DNA of 58,280 nt from UBA791 sp963602355 (GCA_963602355.1 CAVCIU010000005.1:1-58280), one strand, 5' to 3'. Shown: positions 7,722 to 16,830, numbered from the stretch's first letter. The notes: generated by a model from the letters alone, not told the origin. Translations and numbers: made by a program.

Positions 7722-8865
7722 ACCTAGAGTTGCAATTATTGGTGCTGGACCAGCGGGTTGTATGTGTGGAATTACGATTGCAGATGATTGCGACGTAACT
7801 CTTTTTGATATTTCTGAACCGCTTTTGACAATTTTGCCTACTGGTGGTGGAAGATGTAATTTGGCGCATAATGAATTTGATTTTAAAGAATTGGCAAGTG
7901 CTTATCCAAGAGGTGAAAAGTTTTTGTATTCACCTTTTTCAAGATTTTCTACAAATGATACTTTAGAATTTTTTGATAAAATTGGTGTTAAGACTTATTC
8001 GCAAGATGACGGAAGGATTTTTCCTGTTTCTAATTCTGCTAAAGAGGTTAGAAGTAAGATGCTTGCTAAATTGGAGAAGGCTAAATTTTTAAAAGAAAAA
8101 GTTTTAGATGTTCAAAAGGTAGATGAAAACTTTTATGTAAGAACTATAAATAACAAATATATATATGATTATGTTGTGGTTGCAATTGGTACTCATTATG
8201 GATTGCAATTTCTAAATAAATTGCCACATAAATTAATAGAACTTAAACCTTCTTTGTGTGGTCTAATCACAAAGTATGATGTTTCTACTCTAAAAGGTGT
8301 AGTTTTGAAAGATGTAATACTTAGATATAAAAAAATAGCTCTTGAGGGTGATATGTTATTTACGAACAATGGAATTTCTGGACCTGTTGTTTTTAAGTTA
8401 TCTTCAATAAATTCAAGAATTAATTTTCCATATTCGGTAAAAATTCAAATAATAAAAGACTTGGAAAAATTTGAAAGAAGACTGGAAGATGCTACTGATA
8501 AGGCCTTGCATAATGTCGTTTCTGAATTTATTCCAAAATCTTTTACTAAATTTTTGTTGGGCTATTTAAAAATTGATGAAAATATCAAAATTAAATCTTT
8601 AAATACTAATGCTAAAGTATTACTCCTTGAGACTATTAAGGGATTAGAACTAGAAGTTGAAGGCACTCGAAAAGGCGGAGAGACGGTATTTTCAGGCGGT
8701 GTGGATTTGGGTAAAATTGACTCAAATTTTAAATCTAAATTAGTTGATAAATTATATTTTTGTGGCGAAATACTAGATATTGACGGCTTTTGTGGTGGGT
8801 ATAACCTGCAAAATTGTTGGAGTAGTGGGTATTTGGCTGGTGTTGATATCCTTAAAACCATGTAG
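7699..8865 (+). CDS. HI0933/BaiN-family FAD-dependent oxidoreductase
   Basis: A 388-residue flavoprotein of the HI0933 (YhiN/BaiN, 'aminoacetone oxidase-like') family. The Rossmann FAD motif is VAIIGAGPAGCM (about 11-22), followed by the family-typical TGGGRCNLAHN (about 48-58), NNGISGPVVF (about 222-231), and the C-terminal CGEILDIDGFCGGYNLQ that closes the FAD site. Its reaction in the cell is not established for most members. The ATG at 7699 overlaps folK by 23 bases; an in-frame TTG at 7711 is an alternative start. The link with folK may be only operonic. Confidence 0.85.
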   Translation: MAQGLISKPRVAIIGAGPAGCMCGITIADDCDVTLFDISEPLLTILPTGGGRCNLAHNEFDFKELASAYPRGEKFLYSPFSRFSTNDTLEFFDKIGVKTYSQDDGRIFPVSNSAKEVRSKMLAKLEKAKFLKEKVLDVQKVDENFYVRTINNKYIYDYVVVAIGTHYGLQFLNKLPHKLIELKPSLCGLITKYDVSTLKGVVLKDVILRYKKIALEGDMLFTNNGISGPVVFKLSSINSRINFPYSVKIQIIKDLEKFERRLEDATDKALHNVVSEFIPKSFTKFLLGYLKIDENIKIKSLNTNAKVLLLETIKGLELEVEGTRKGGETVFSGGVDLGKIDSNFKSKLVDKLYFCGEILDIDGFCGGYNLQNCWSSGYLAGVDILKTM

Positions 8866-9123
8866 GGACATGGGTTTTGGATTATTTTTAAAAAAGCTTG
8901 ATTTCACTGAGTTTTAACCTTTTATCCTGTTTTATTTTATTAAGAAATGTAACATGTTCTTTTAATACTGTTATAAAGAACTAATACTATGGTATTATAT
9001 AAATGTAAGCATTATGCTTTCCAACTACTTCTTTTAGATGACATTTATCATAATATGTTGATTTTAGAGTGAGTTAGTGATAGCATAACTGTATTAATCG
9101 CAACTAGTAATAAAGGATTAGAC

Positions 9124-9768
9124 ATGAATAATAGATCTGGTTTCACTCTTGCAGAAGTTTTAATCACATTGGCTATCATCGGTACTGTTGCCGCAATGAC
9201 TATCCCAACATTGATGACAAACACTAACAAGATGGAATTCAAAACAGGGTTTAAAAAGATTTTATCAACAACAAACCAAGCAATTACCATGAGTGTTGCT
9301 TTGAACTATGTTGATTTCTCAGATACCACTTCTACTGATAATAACCCTACAACATCAGTTTTGGGTATCTTTTTAAGTAGAATGCACGTTACAAAAACTG
9401 CGTATGGTAATACTGCTGATACTGCTGTAAATCGTATGTTTAAAAGTACTGCTAGTTCAAATTATACAGTGTTCTTTGCTGATGGTATGGCTTTATCTTT
9501 CCCTTCAAGTTCAACTCGTTGCAGGGTAGCAGATGCAAGTGGTTCAAATGGTCAAGTATGTAAAGCTATTGTTGACGTTAATGGTACTCGTCCTCCAAAT
9601 ATCTTGTCAAATTGTAAAGATACCAATGCGAAAAATGAAACTTCTGATAATCAAGGTCCGTGCACTCCAGAAAATGCTGGTATCTTTGATCAATTTTCAA
9701 TCTTGTTAGCTGATCAAATGGTTCAACCAAATGGTAAATGTGCAAAATATGTACTATTTGAAAACTAA
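9124..9768 (+). CDS. Type IV prepilin-like protein
   Basis: A 214-residue protein with a class III signal: RSG/FTLAEVLITLAIIG, predicted cut by prepilin peptidase after Gly6, giving N-terminal Phe and Glu at +5. A hydrophobic helix follows (about 7-28). The exported globular part contains several cysteines (CRVADAS, CKAIVDV, NCKDTN, GPCTPEN, KCAKY) that may form disulfides. The rest is not recognisable, as usual for pilin heads. A strong AAAGGATT ribosome site precedes the ATG. TGG-TATTAT at 8990-8998 is a likely -10, giving a leader of about 120 bases. It is monocistronic and far from the secretin operon at 38-44 kb, which may assemble it. Confidence 0.85.
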   Translation: MNNRSGFTLAEVLITLAIIGTVAAMTIPTLMTNTNKMEFKTGFKKILSTTNQAITMSVALNYVDFSDTTSTDNNPTTSVLGIFLSRMHVTKTAYGNTADTAVNRMFKSTASSNYTVFFADGMALSFPSSSTRCRVADASGSNGQVCKAIVDVNGTRPPNILSNCKDTNAKNETSDNQGPCTPENAGIFDQFSILLADQMVQPNGKCAKYVLFEN

Positions 9769-9786
9769 TAAAGTTTATAATATTTA

Positions 9787-9826
9787 AAACCAAAAGACCA
9801 CCTTTTAAAAGGTGGTCTTTTGGTTT
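9787..9826 (+). terminator. Terminator after the prepilin gene
   Basis: A perfect 40-base palindrome whose arms are AAACCAAAAGACCACCTTTT and its complement. It lies 18 bases after the stop codon at 9768. Confidence 0.85.
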
Positions 9827-9840
9827 GTAGGTTTAGGTTA

Positions 9841-9897
9841 TTGCGAGCAAAGCAAGCAATCCAAAGAAAAGTGTCATTCCGGGCTCCGAGCCGGAAT
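9841..9897. repeat. REP-like palindromic repeat pair
   Basis: Two motifs lie side by side. TTGCGAGCAAAGCAAGCAATCC (9841-9862; shown as parts TTGCGA and AGCAATCC around a variable centre) matches the complement of an element at 26170-26193. Next, ATTCCGG and CCGGAAT (9876-9897) form a hairpin inside GTCATTCCGGGCTCCGAG. Both motif types resemble dispersed intergenic repeats known from many bacterial genomes. The local base composition is more GC-rich than the surroundings. Confidence 0.6.
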
Positions 9898-9957
9898 CTA
9901 AAGTTAGTGAATGAATAAATTTTGACGTTGGTCAGATGCTGTGGAGAAACCAGACAT

Positions 9958-10019
9958 TTTTCATGAAATTGAAGATTTCGGAAAAATCAGTCAAACAAGT
10001 TCGCCATGACATGAAAAAT
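9958..10019. repeat. Short inverted repeat TTTTTCATG / CATGAAAAA
   Basis: Nine-base perfect arms (9958-9966 and 10011-10019) enclose 44 bases. It may belong to the same degraded repeat as 9841-9897. The rest of the 443-base gene-free stretch 9769-10211 holds the prepilin terminator, this repeat material, the promoter at 10075 and a leader of about 100 bases. Confidence 0.4.
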
Positions 10020-10074
10020 TTGTTATATATTTGTTTATCTTCTCTTTTTTTCTCATAAATATTTATTAAAAAAC

Positions 10075-10103
10075 TTGCATTTAATTGTAAATTTTTGTAT
10101 AAT
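10075..10103 (+). promoter_or_regulatory. Sigma-70-type promoter for the GGDEF/HD-GYP gene
   Basis: TTGCAT (10075-10080), a 17-base spacer, TATAAT (10098-10103). The predicted start near 10110 gives an untranslated leader of about 100 bases before the TTG start. No riboswitch consensus was recognised in the leader. Confidence 0.65.
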
Positions 10104-10211
10104 TTTTGTGTAAAAATACATAATTTCTTTAATAAATTTTAATCCACATAGCAATTATTTTGATGTCATGGTTTTTATATTTATATAAGTAAAAGTAAAG
10201 GTTATTATAGT

Positions 10212-12062
10212 TTGAACAAATCAGATATTATTAAAGCAGAAAAAGAAGTTTTATATAACAAATCAATGGTTTCAAACCCAATCGCTCGCAAAGGTTTACC
10301 TTCTCGTACACCTGTTAATGCTAACAGAGCTTCTTATAATAGACTTTACTGTGGTTACAACCAAGCATTTAACACTGTTAATACTTCTTCTGAATTAGAT
10401 TACAGCGAAGTTATTAAATTCTTAAATGCTGCTATTACTGGTAAAACTTCTGTTGTAGATTTCTACAACTCTTTACATAATTTTATGACTAAAAAAATCA
10501 ATTGCTTCTTTACTGCAATTGGTTTATTCCAACCTCAATCAAAATGTATTAATATCAAATTGACTGATAAAGTTGGTGGTACATATTCTTCAAGAGTTTT
10601 CTTATCAGATGATTCTAATCCAATTGTTGAATGTTTCAACACTCAAAAACCTGTTGTTAAACACGATTCTAAATTTTTAAAATTATCATATTTACAACAA
10701 CCAAAAGTTGCTATCTTACCTCTAATGTCTGTTAACGAATGTTTAGGTGTTATGATTATTGGTGATAACAACGTTAATGATAATGTTGATTTATATTCAT
10801 TAATCTCTAATCACTATGCGTTATTTATGCACAACGCAGACTTATTAGAAAAAGCTAATGAGCACGCAAACACAGATAGCTTAACTTCTTTACATAACCA
10901 CAGAGGTTTCCAAGAAATCTTATCTCAAGAATTAGCTAAAGCTGAAAAAGCAAATTCTGAAGTTTCTGTTGTTATGATGGACGTTAACAATATCTCTAAA
11001 ATCAACAGAGAATTTGGTCATGCCAAAGGCGACGAAATTATCAAATTGGTTGCTCAAAAAGTTAAACAAAATATCAGAGATATCGATGTTGCTGGTAGAT
11101 ATGGCGGTGATGAAATCGCTATTATCTTACCTGAAACTTCTATTTCTGAAGCTAAATATATCGCAGAATACTTAACTTACAGCTTATCTTGCTGTTTCGT
11201 TGATGATATCGGACCTGTTAAAGTTTCTGTTGGTATCGCTAATTACCCTCAATGTGCTAAAGATCAAGAAAAATTATTAATCTTAGCTGAACAAGCTATG
11301 TATATTTCTCAATCTAAAGGTTACAAAGACGGTATGAGCGCTATCATCAGTTCTTCTGATTTCAATTTCTGGGACGATATGGCTCTTAAATCTTTTGCAG
11401 ATGTTGTTACTAAACGTCATTCTCAATTAGGTATCAACTTTGAAGAAGAATTATTACACAAATTCAACAATGAAGATATAATTTCTCAAACTCACTTAGA
11501 AGAAATGGCTACATCTTTAGCTGGTGCAATTGATGCTAAAGACCCATATACAAAAGGCCACTCAACTTCTGTTTCTAAATATGCTGAAGCTCTTGCTAGA
11601 GCAATCAATTTACCAGAAAATGAAGTTAAAAGAATTTCTCTAGGTGCATTGTTACACGATGTAGGTAAAATCGGTATTCCAGAAAGTATCTTGAAAAAAC
11701 CAACTCACCTTTCAGATGAGGAATGGGAAGTTATGAAACAACACCCTACAATCGGTGCAGAAAAAGTATTGATGCAAAATGAAGCATTGAAAGACTTGAT
11801 TCCAATGGTTAAATATCACCACGAACATTATGATGGAACAGGTTATCCTTGTAAACTAAAAGGCGAAGAAATTCCTCTTTCTGCAAGAATCGTAGCAGTA
11901 GCTGATACATACCATGCTCTTATCAGTGATAGACCTTACAGAAAAGGTTTGGGTGTAGAAAAAGCTTGCGAAATCTTGAGAATGGGTGCAGGTGTTCAAT
12001 GGGATGCTGAATTGGTTAGAAAATTCATTCAAATTGCTCCATCAATCTCTACAACAATCTAG
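10212..12062 (+). CDS. GAF-GGDEF-HD-GYP cyclic-di-GMP signalling protein
   Basis: A 616-residue cytoplasmic protein with both synthesis and breakdown domains for cyclic-di-GMP. A GAF-like sensor region lies at about 65-215. The GGDEF domain is at about 220-375 with active site GGDEI (298-302) and an intact inhibitory I-site RDID (289-292) exactly five residues before it. The HD-GYP domain is at about 425-610 with HDVGKIGI (482-489) and HHEHYDGTGYP (536-546), all intact. So it may be bifunctional or use one domain for regulation. The start is a TTG at 10212 with AAAGG upstream; an ATG at 10266 would remove 18 residues. It is monocistronic between strong terminators and sits just upstream of fliD. 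Confidence 0.9.
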   Translation: MNKSDIIKAEKEVLYNKSMVSNPIARKGLPSRTPVNANRASYNRLYCGYNQAFNTVNTSSELDYSEVIKFLNAAITGKTSVVDFYNSLHNFMTKKINCFFTAIGLFQPQSKCINIKLTDKVGGTYSSRVFLSDDSNPIVECFNTQKPVVKHDSKFLKLSYLQQPKVAILPLMSVNECLGVMIIGDNNVNDNVDLYSLISNHYALFMHNADLLEKANEHANTDSLTSLHNHRGFQEILSQELAKAEKANSEVSVVMMDVNNISKINREFGHAKGDEIIKLVAQKVKQNIRDIDVAGRYGGDEIAIILPETSISEAKYIAEYLTYSLSCCFVDDIGPVKVSVGIANYPQCAKDQEKLLILAEQAMYISQSKGYKDGMSAIISSSDFNFWDDMALKSFADVVTKRHSQLGINFEEELLHKFNNEDIISQTHLEEMATSLAGAIDAKDPYTKGHSTSVSKYAEALARAINLPENEVKRISLGALLHDVGKIGIPESILKKPTHLSDEEWEVMKQHPTIGAEKVLMQNEALKDLIPMVKYHHEHYDGTGYPCKLKGEEIPLSARIVAVADTYHALISDRPYRKGLGVEKACEILRMGAGVQWDAELVRKFIQIAPSISTTI

Positions 12063-12078
12063 TTGTTATAAATGTTTT

Positions 12079-12153
12079 AAAAGAGGGCTGGTTTTCAAAG
12101 AAAACCAGCCCTCTTTTTTGAGTGGCGATTTTGAGTTTCTCAAAATCGCCACT
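12079..12153. terminator. Two consecutive hairpin terminators after the GGDEF/HD-GYP gene
   Basis: Hairpin one is 18 bp (12079-12096 with 12100-12117, loop AAA) with a run of T. Hairpin two is 15 bp (12121-12135 with 12139-12153, loop TTT). They separate this gene from fliD. Confidence 0.85.
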
Positions 12154-12229
12154 TCAATTCCTTTAAATTTTTTGTAAAGAAATATTTCATTTCTCCTACT
12201 TTTTGCGTAGAATTTTTACATTCTTAGGC

Positions 12230-12257
12230 TTGAAACCCTCTAGATATATGTTATAAT
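12230..12257 (+). promoter_or_regulatory. Housekeeping promoter of fliD
   Basis: TTGAAA (12230-12235), a 16-base spacer ending in TGT, TATAAT (12252-12257): a strong extended sigma-70 promoter. No sigma-28 motif is seen before fliD, although cap genes are often sigma-28 dependent. The ribosome site CGGAGA lies at about 12290. Confidence 0.75.
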
Positions 12258-12302
12258 ATAGTATATATTAGTATATAGTATTAATAAAACGGAGATTTAT
12301 TA

Positions 12303-14033
12303 ATGAGTTCAATTACTTTCACTGGATTGGCTTCAGGTATGGATACATCAGCCTGGGTTGAAGAGTTAGTTAAAATCAAAAAAGCAAATAGATATGACAA
12401 GCTTGTAGCTAAACAAGAAACTGTTACTGCAAAACAAAAGGCAGTTTCTACTGTTCAATCATCTTTTACAAGTCTTCGTACTACTTTAGAAAAAATCACA
12501 GACTCAGCTCTTGGTGGTGCTTTTGATTTGTTCTCTAAAACAAAAGCTACTTCTTCAGTTGATAGTATTGCAACAGCTACTTCTTCTGCTGGTGCTGCTA
12601 AAGCTTCTTACACTTTGAGTGTAAAACAATTGGCTTCTGCAACAAAAGCTTCAAGTAGTGCTTCTGCTCTTGCTATTAATGAAGGTACATCAATGGCTTC
12701 TCTTTCTGATGAAGTTTCTAAATTAGCTGACGGTGAAACTGCTTCATTCAGTGTTTACGTTGATGGCGAAAAACAATCAATCTCTGTTGGCAAAGATGAT
12801 ACTGTTAAATCTGTTTTAGATAAATTAAATGAAAAAGGTCTTACTGCAGAACTTAAAGACGGTAAAATCTCTATTTCTGGTGAAGATGGCGCAAGTGTTG
12901 TTGTCGGCTCAAACTCTGATGAACTTAACATCACAAAAGCATTTTCATTATTGAAAAATTCTGAAACAGGTGCTTATGAAAGTTATGAAACAAAAACAAT
13001 TGCAAAATCTTCTGATTTAATTGCAAGTGTTTTAGGCGAAGATGCTAAAGGTACTTTCAAAATCGGTGGTGCTGAATTCACAATTGATGACGAAACAACT
13101 TTTGATAGTTTAATTAAAGAAATTAATTCAAAATCAGATGAAGCTGGTGTAAAAGCTGAATTTGACAGCAATAACGGTCAATTAGTTTTCACAGCAACAA
13201 CAAATGGTTCTTTCAATATTAATATTGAAAAAGGTACAAGTTCATTCACAGATAAAATGGGCTTTACTAATGGCTCAAAATTGAACGACCAAGAATTAGG
13301 TTCATTCGCAATCTTCACTATCAATGGTGAAACTCGCATGGCATCTTCTAACACTATTTCATCTGATGTTACTGGTATTGAAAATGTTACTTTTAACTTG
13401 AAAGGTGTTTCTACTGATGAAAATGCCTCTACAACAATCAAAGTTGGTGCAGACTCTGACGATTTAGTTTCTGCAGTGAAAAGTTGGATTGAACAATACA
13501 ACAAAACTCTTGATTTAGTTGATGAACAAACTGCAAGTGGTGCTACATTATCAGGTGAAAGTTCATTAGAATCACTAAGACGTTCTGTTAGAACTAGTGC
13601 ATCTGCTAAACAATCTGGCGCTGGTGAATACTCATTGTTAGCTCAAGTAGGTATTTCTACTGGTAAAGCATCTACTGATTTAAGCAAATTAACAGACCAC
13701 TTAGAACTTGATGAAGACAAATTAATCAAAGCTCTTGAAGAAGATCCAGAATCAGTTAAAGCTCTATTAGTTGGCGGTGAAAATAACAAAGGTATCTTAA
13801 CAAATATGGAAGATATTGTTGATGAATCATTGAAATCAACTGGTTACTTCACTACAAGAAACAACTCATTAGATAAAGAAAATACTAACCTAAAAAGTAG
13901 TGCATCTGCTGAAAATACGAAAGTAGAAGCTTACCAAGCTCGCTTACAAGCTCAATTCCAAGCTATGGAAACGATGATTTCTAAAATGCAATCATCTTAC
14001 AGCTCTGCAATGTCTCAAATGGGTTTATCATAA
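12303..14033 (+). CDS. fliD: Flagellar hook-associated protein 2 (filament cap)
   Basis: The exported cap protein that sits at the tip of the flagellum and folds incoming flagellin. At 576 residues it is in the normal range. The N-terminal FliD_N signature is ITFTGLASGMDTSAWVEELV (about 4-23), followed by coiled-coil-forming residues to about 65. A FliD_C region covers about 330-560, with VKSWIEQYNKTLDLV and a heptad-rich C-terminus ending SYSSAMSQMGLS. The Ser/Thr/Ala-rich middle is typical of the variable D2-D3 head. It stands alone: no fliS, fliC or flgK lies beside it. Terminators on both sides make it monocistronic. Confidence 0.92.
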   Translation: MSSITFTGLASGMDTSAWVEELVKIKKANRYDKLVAKQETVTAKQKAVSTVQSSFTSLRTTLEKITDSALGGAFDLFSKTKATSSVDSIATATSSAGAAKASYTLSVKQLASATKASSSASALAINEGTSMASLSDEVSKLADGETASFSVYVDGEKQSISVGKDDTVKSVLDKLNEKGLTAELKDGKISISGEDGASVVVGSNSDELNITKAFSLLKNSETGAYESYETKTIAKSSDLIASVLGEDAKGTFKIGGAEFTIDDETTFDSLIKEINSKSDEAGVKAEFDSNNGQLVFTATTNGSFNINIEKGTSSFTDKMGFTNGSKLNDQELGSFAIFTINGETRMASSNTISSDVTGIENVTFNLKGVSTDENASTTIKVGADSDDLVSAVKSWIEQYNKTLDLVDEQTASGATLSGESSLESLRRSVRTSASAKQSGAGEYSLLAQVGISTGKASTDLSKLTDHLELDEDKLIKALEEDPESVKALLVGGENNKGILTNMEDIVDESLKSTGYFTTRNNSLDKENTNLKSSASAENTKVEAYQARLQAQFQAMETMISKMQSSYSSAMSQMGLS

Positions 14034-14044
14034 TAAATTTATTT

Positions 14045-14083
14045 AAAAAGAGTGGCGAAGCCTTTGGCTTCGCCACTCTTTTT
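14045..14083. terminator. Bidirectional terminator between fliD and aroB
   Basis: An 18-bp perfect stem (14045-14062 with 14066-14083, loop TTT) with A and T runs at the ends, so it can serve fliD and the convergent aro operon. The stem core is GGCGAAGCC. Confidence 0.9.
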
Positions 14084-14088
14084 GTTTA

Positions 14089-15159
14089 CTAAAATGCTTT
14101 TTCAATATCTAAAGTTTCTTCTTTTACAAATCCTGGAGCTATCGGAATTATAACTTTAATCTTGTCGTTATCTGCTTTTTTGTCGTTAAACATAAATGCA
14201 ATGATTTTATCTTTGTTAAACATTCCTTGTTTATCCGTGAAACCATATTTGTTCAAGAAGTTTGTAGCTTTTTCTCTGTAATTTGCATCAATAAAGTTTA
14301 ATTTATGAGCATAACAGAAAATAAAGAACATACCGTATACAACAGCTTCGCCGTGAGTGAATTTGTTGAAGCCTGTGATTTCTTCAATCGCATGACCGTA
14401 TGTGTGTCCAAAGTTAAGGATTTTTCTAAGTCCGCTTTCTTTTTCGTCTCTTGAAACAACTGCTATTTTTAATGCTAAAGATGTTCTAATGATTTTGTCT
14501 AAGAAGTTGAAATCTCTTTCCATAACTTTTTCGTAGTTTACGTTCAAAAAATCAAAGAATTTGTAATCATTTACGCACATACAACTTTTTTCGATGAATG
14601 CGTATTTTAAAACTTCACCAATACCTGAGCGGAATTGTTTTTCGTCTAGTGTTGTTAAGAAGTTCAAGTTTATGAACACTGCAGAAGGTTGGTAGAAGGT
14701 TCCGACCATATTTTTTGCAGTTCTAGTATTGATAGCAACTTTACCCCCAACAGATGAATCAACGCAAGACAACAATGTTGTTGGAACTTGGATTAAGCCG
14801 ATACCACGTTTGTATGTTGCTGCTGCAAAGCCTGCCATATCACCGATTACGCCACCGCCAATTGCGATTACGTAGCCTTTTCTTGAAATCTTTTCTGCTT
14901 CAAGTCTTTCTAAAATCTTGTTATAGTTGTTGAAATTCTTTTCTCTTTCTCCGTCAGGAATAACAAGCATTTTCTTTTTGTCAAAGCCTAATTTCTTTGC
15001 GTATAATTTGTTTACACGGTTATTTATCACTACTAAATAGTTTGAATCACCTGTGATTTCTAAAATTTTTGATTTTAATTCTTCTACTGGTGCATCGTCT
15101 ATATAAATTGTGTATTTGCTATCTTTTTCTGGAATATTGACTTGAATATCGCTGTTCAT
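14089..15159 (-). CDS. aroB: 3-dehydroquinate synthase
   Basis: Second enzyme of the shikimate pathway; converts DAHP to 3-dehydroquinate using NAD and a divalent metal. It has 356 residues. Signatures: the NAD-binding GGGVIGDMAGFAA (about 101-113), VPTTLLSCVDSSVGGKVAIN (about 125-144), and the metal-binding histidines in NFGHTYGHAIEE and THGEAV. It is the last gene of aroC-aroK-aroB: its ATG overlaps the aroK stop by one base (TAATG), implying re-initiation coupling. Confidence 0.96.
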   Translation of the reverse strand: MNSDIQVNIPEKDSKYTIYIDDAPVEELKSKILEITGDSNYLVVINNRVNKLYAKKLGFDKKKMLVIPDGEREKNFNNYNKILERLEAEKISRKGYVIAIGGGVIGDMAGFAAATYKRGIGLIQVPTTLLSCVDSSVGGKVAINTRTAKNMVGTFYQPSAVFINLNFLTTLDEKQFRSGIGEVLKYAFIEKSCMCVNDYKFFDFLNVNYEKVMERDFNFLDKIIRTSLALKIAVVSRDEKESGLRKILNFGHTYGHAIEEITGFNKFTHGEAVVYGMFFIFCYAHKLNFIDANYREKATNFLNKYGFTDKQGMFNKDKIIAFMFNDKKADNDKIKVIIPIAPGFVKEETLDIEKAF

Positions 15160-15671
15160 TAAAGGTTTCCTTCTTCTACTATTCTTTTTACTATGTTTTG
15201 CGGAAGCTCATTTTCAGTGTCGATTATGATGTCAGCTTTACTGTAATTTGCTTCTCTAGTGTCTAAAATTGATTTTACTTTTTCTACTCCAAAACCTTGT
15301 TGTAAAAGTGGTCTGTGAGTTTGTGATTTTATTCTGTCAAAGAGTTTTTCTGCTGAGGCTTTTAGATAAAAAACTGTTCCTGTTTCTTTTAAGATATTTC
15401 TGTTTTCCTCTTTTTCAAAAACTCCGCCACCTGTTGATATTATTTGATTTTGGTTTTTACTTAGCTCTTTTAAAAGATTTGTTTCAAGCTCTCGAAAATG
15501 TTTTTCCCCATATTTTTCAAAGATTTTTGAAATTTTCATTTGTTCTCGATTTTCTATTTCAAAATCCATATCAATCAAGGTGTAATCTTTTAATACATTT
15601 AAAAGCTCTTTTCCAATCGTGGTTTTGCCGGCACCCATCATTCCAACTAAAATAATATTATTTTGTTTCAT
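15159..15671 (-). CDS. aroK: Shikimate kinase
   Basis: Phosphorylates shikimate at the 3-hydroxyl with ATP. It has 170 residues, with the P-loop GMMGAGKT at 10-17, shikimate-binding DMDFEIE (about 34-40) and ELETNLL, the STGGGVF loop near 79-85, and a lid arginine in THRPLL. It is encoded between aroC (14-base overlap upstream) and aroB (one-base overlap downstream), the compact arrangement of a translationally coupled operon. Confidence 0.95.
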   Translation of the reverse strand: MKQNNIILVGMMGAGKTTIGKELLNVLKDYTLIDMDFEIENREQMKISKIFEKYGEKHFRELETNLLKELSKNQNQIISTGGGVFEKEENRNILKETGTVFYLKASAEKLFDRIKSQTHRPLLQQGFGVEKVKSILDTREANYSKADIIIDTENELPQNIVKRIVEEGNL

Positions 15672-16830
15672 AATGAGCTTTCATTTCTTCAATACTGTCT
15701 CCGCCGTATTTTTGAAGTAGCTCGTCTGCTAAAACACAAGCAATTCTTGCTTCTGCAACAACTGCACAAGACGGTACTGCACATGCGTCTGAACGTTCAA
15801 AGTGTGCTGTTGCTTCTTCGTTTTTGCGGATATCAATTGTGTTCAAAGGTGTTCTTAATGTCGGAATTGGCTTCATTGTGCCTTTAACGATGATAGGCTC
15901 GCCGTTTGTCATTCCGCCTTCAATACCACCTGCATTATTTGTTTTTCTGTATACACGTTTTTCTTTTGTGATATAGATTTCATCGTGCATTTCAGAACCT
16001 GTTCTTTCAGCAGCTTCAACACCACAACCTATTTCTACAGCTTTTACTGCCGGAATAGACATTACGGCTTGTGCTAATTTGCCGTCAAGTTTTCTGTCTG
16101 CTTGAACGTATGAGCCTAAACCAATTGGTAAATTGCCGTAGATTACTTCAAATTTACCGCCAAGAGTGTTGCCTTCTTGTTTTGCTTTGTCGATTTTTTC
16201 TTTCATTAAATCTGTTGCAATGTCATCAGCACATCTTAGTTCAGAATGTTCTGCAGCTTCTTTGATAAGTGTATAGTTTGGAGGCAAAATTTCTGCTTTT
16301 ACATCGCCAATTTGTGTTACGTGAGAAAATCCTGTGATATAAAATTCTTTAAGTAATAATTTTGCAATAGCTCCAACTGCAACTTCAATGGCTGTTTTTC
16401 TTGCGCTAGAACGTTCTAGAACATCTCTTAAATCTTCTAATTTATATTTTATAGAGCCTGCATAATCTGCGTGTCCTGGACGAACTGTCGTGAAGGATTT
16501 TTCTGCAACAAGTTTTAAAAGTTCTCTATTTGAAAAATCAACTTCGTCTACACTCATTGGGATTTTCCAGTTTTCCCAGTCTTTGTTTCTAACCTCGATA
16601 CAAACTGGACCACCTGTTGTTCTGCCTAGTCTTACACCAGACGTGATTTCTACTCTGTCTGTTTCGATTTTCATTCTCGCACCACGACCGTAGCCCATTT
16701 GACGTCTTCTTAGTTCGTTGTTTATAAAATCTCTATCTATTTTTAGACCTGCTGGAATACCTTCTATTATCGCAGTTAATTTTAAGCCATGACTTTCTCC
16801 GGCTGTTAAATATCTAAATTTTTGTTCCAT
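15658..16830 (-). CDS. aroC: Chorismate synthase
   Basis: Last step of the shikimate pathway: EPSP to chorismate with reduced FMN. It has 390 residues. Signatures: LTAGESHGLKLTA at the N-terminus, RRQMGYGRGARM (about 42-53), RTTGGPV, RSSARKTA (about 140-147) and NAGGIEGGMTNG (about 297-308). First gene of the aroCKB cluster; an AGGGAA ribosome site lies 5 bases upstream. aroA and aroQ are encoded in other units of this window; no aroE or DAHP synthase is seen. Confidence 0.96.
   Translation of the reverse strand: MEQKFRYLTAGESHGLKLTAIIEGIPAGLKIDRDFINNELRRRQMGYGRGARMKIETDRVEITSGVRLGRTTGGPVCIEVRNKDWENWKIPMSVDEVDFSNRELLKLVAEKSFTTVRPGHADYAGSIKYKLEDLRDVLERSSARKTAIEVAVGAIAKLLLKEFYITGFSHVTQIGDVKAEILPPNYTLIKEAAEHSELRCADDIATDLMKEKIDKAKQEGNTLGGKFEVIYGNLPIGLGSYVQADRKLDGKLAQAVMSIPAVKAVEIGCGVEAAERTGSEMHDEIYITKEKRVYRKTNNAGGIEGGMTNGEPIIVKGTMKPIPTLRTPLNTIDIRKNEEATAHFERSDACAVPSCAVVAEARIACVLADELLQKYGGDSIEEMKAHYETK

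Noticed and set aside
8562..8861. Antisense reading frames of 60-130 codons inside known genes
   Set aside because: They lack ribosome sites and family motifs and follow the codon structure of the sense gene; treated as shadows.
10110..10211. Cyclic-di-GMP riboswitch in the leader of the GGDEF/HD-GYP gene
   Set aside because: The leader is nearly all A/T and lacks the conserved helices and GNRA receptor of class I or the pseudoknot of class II.
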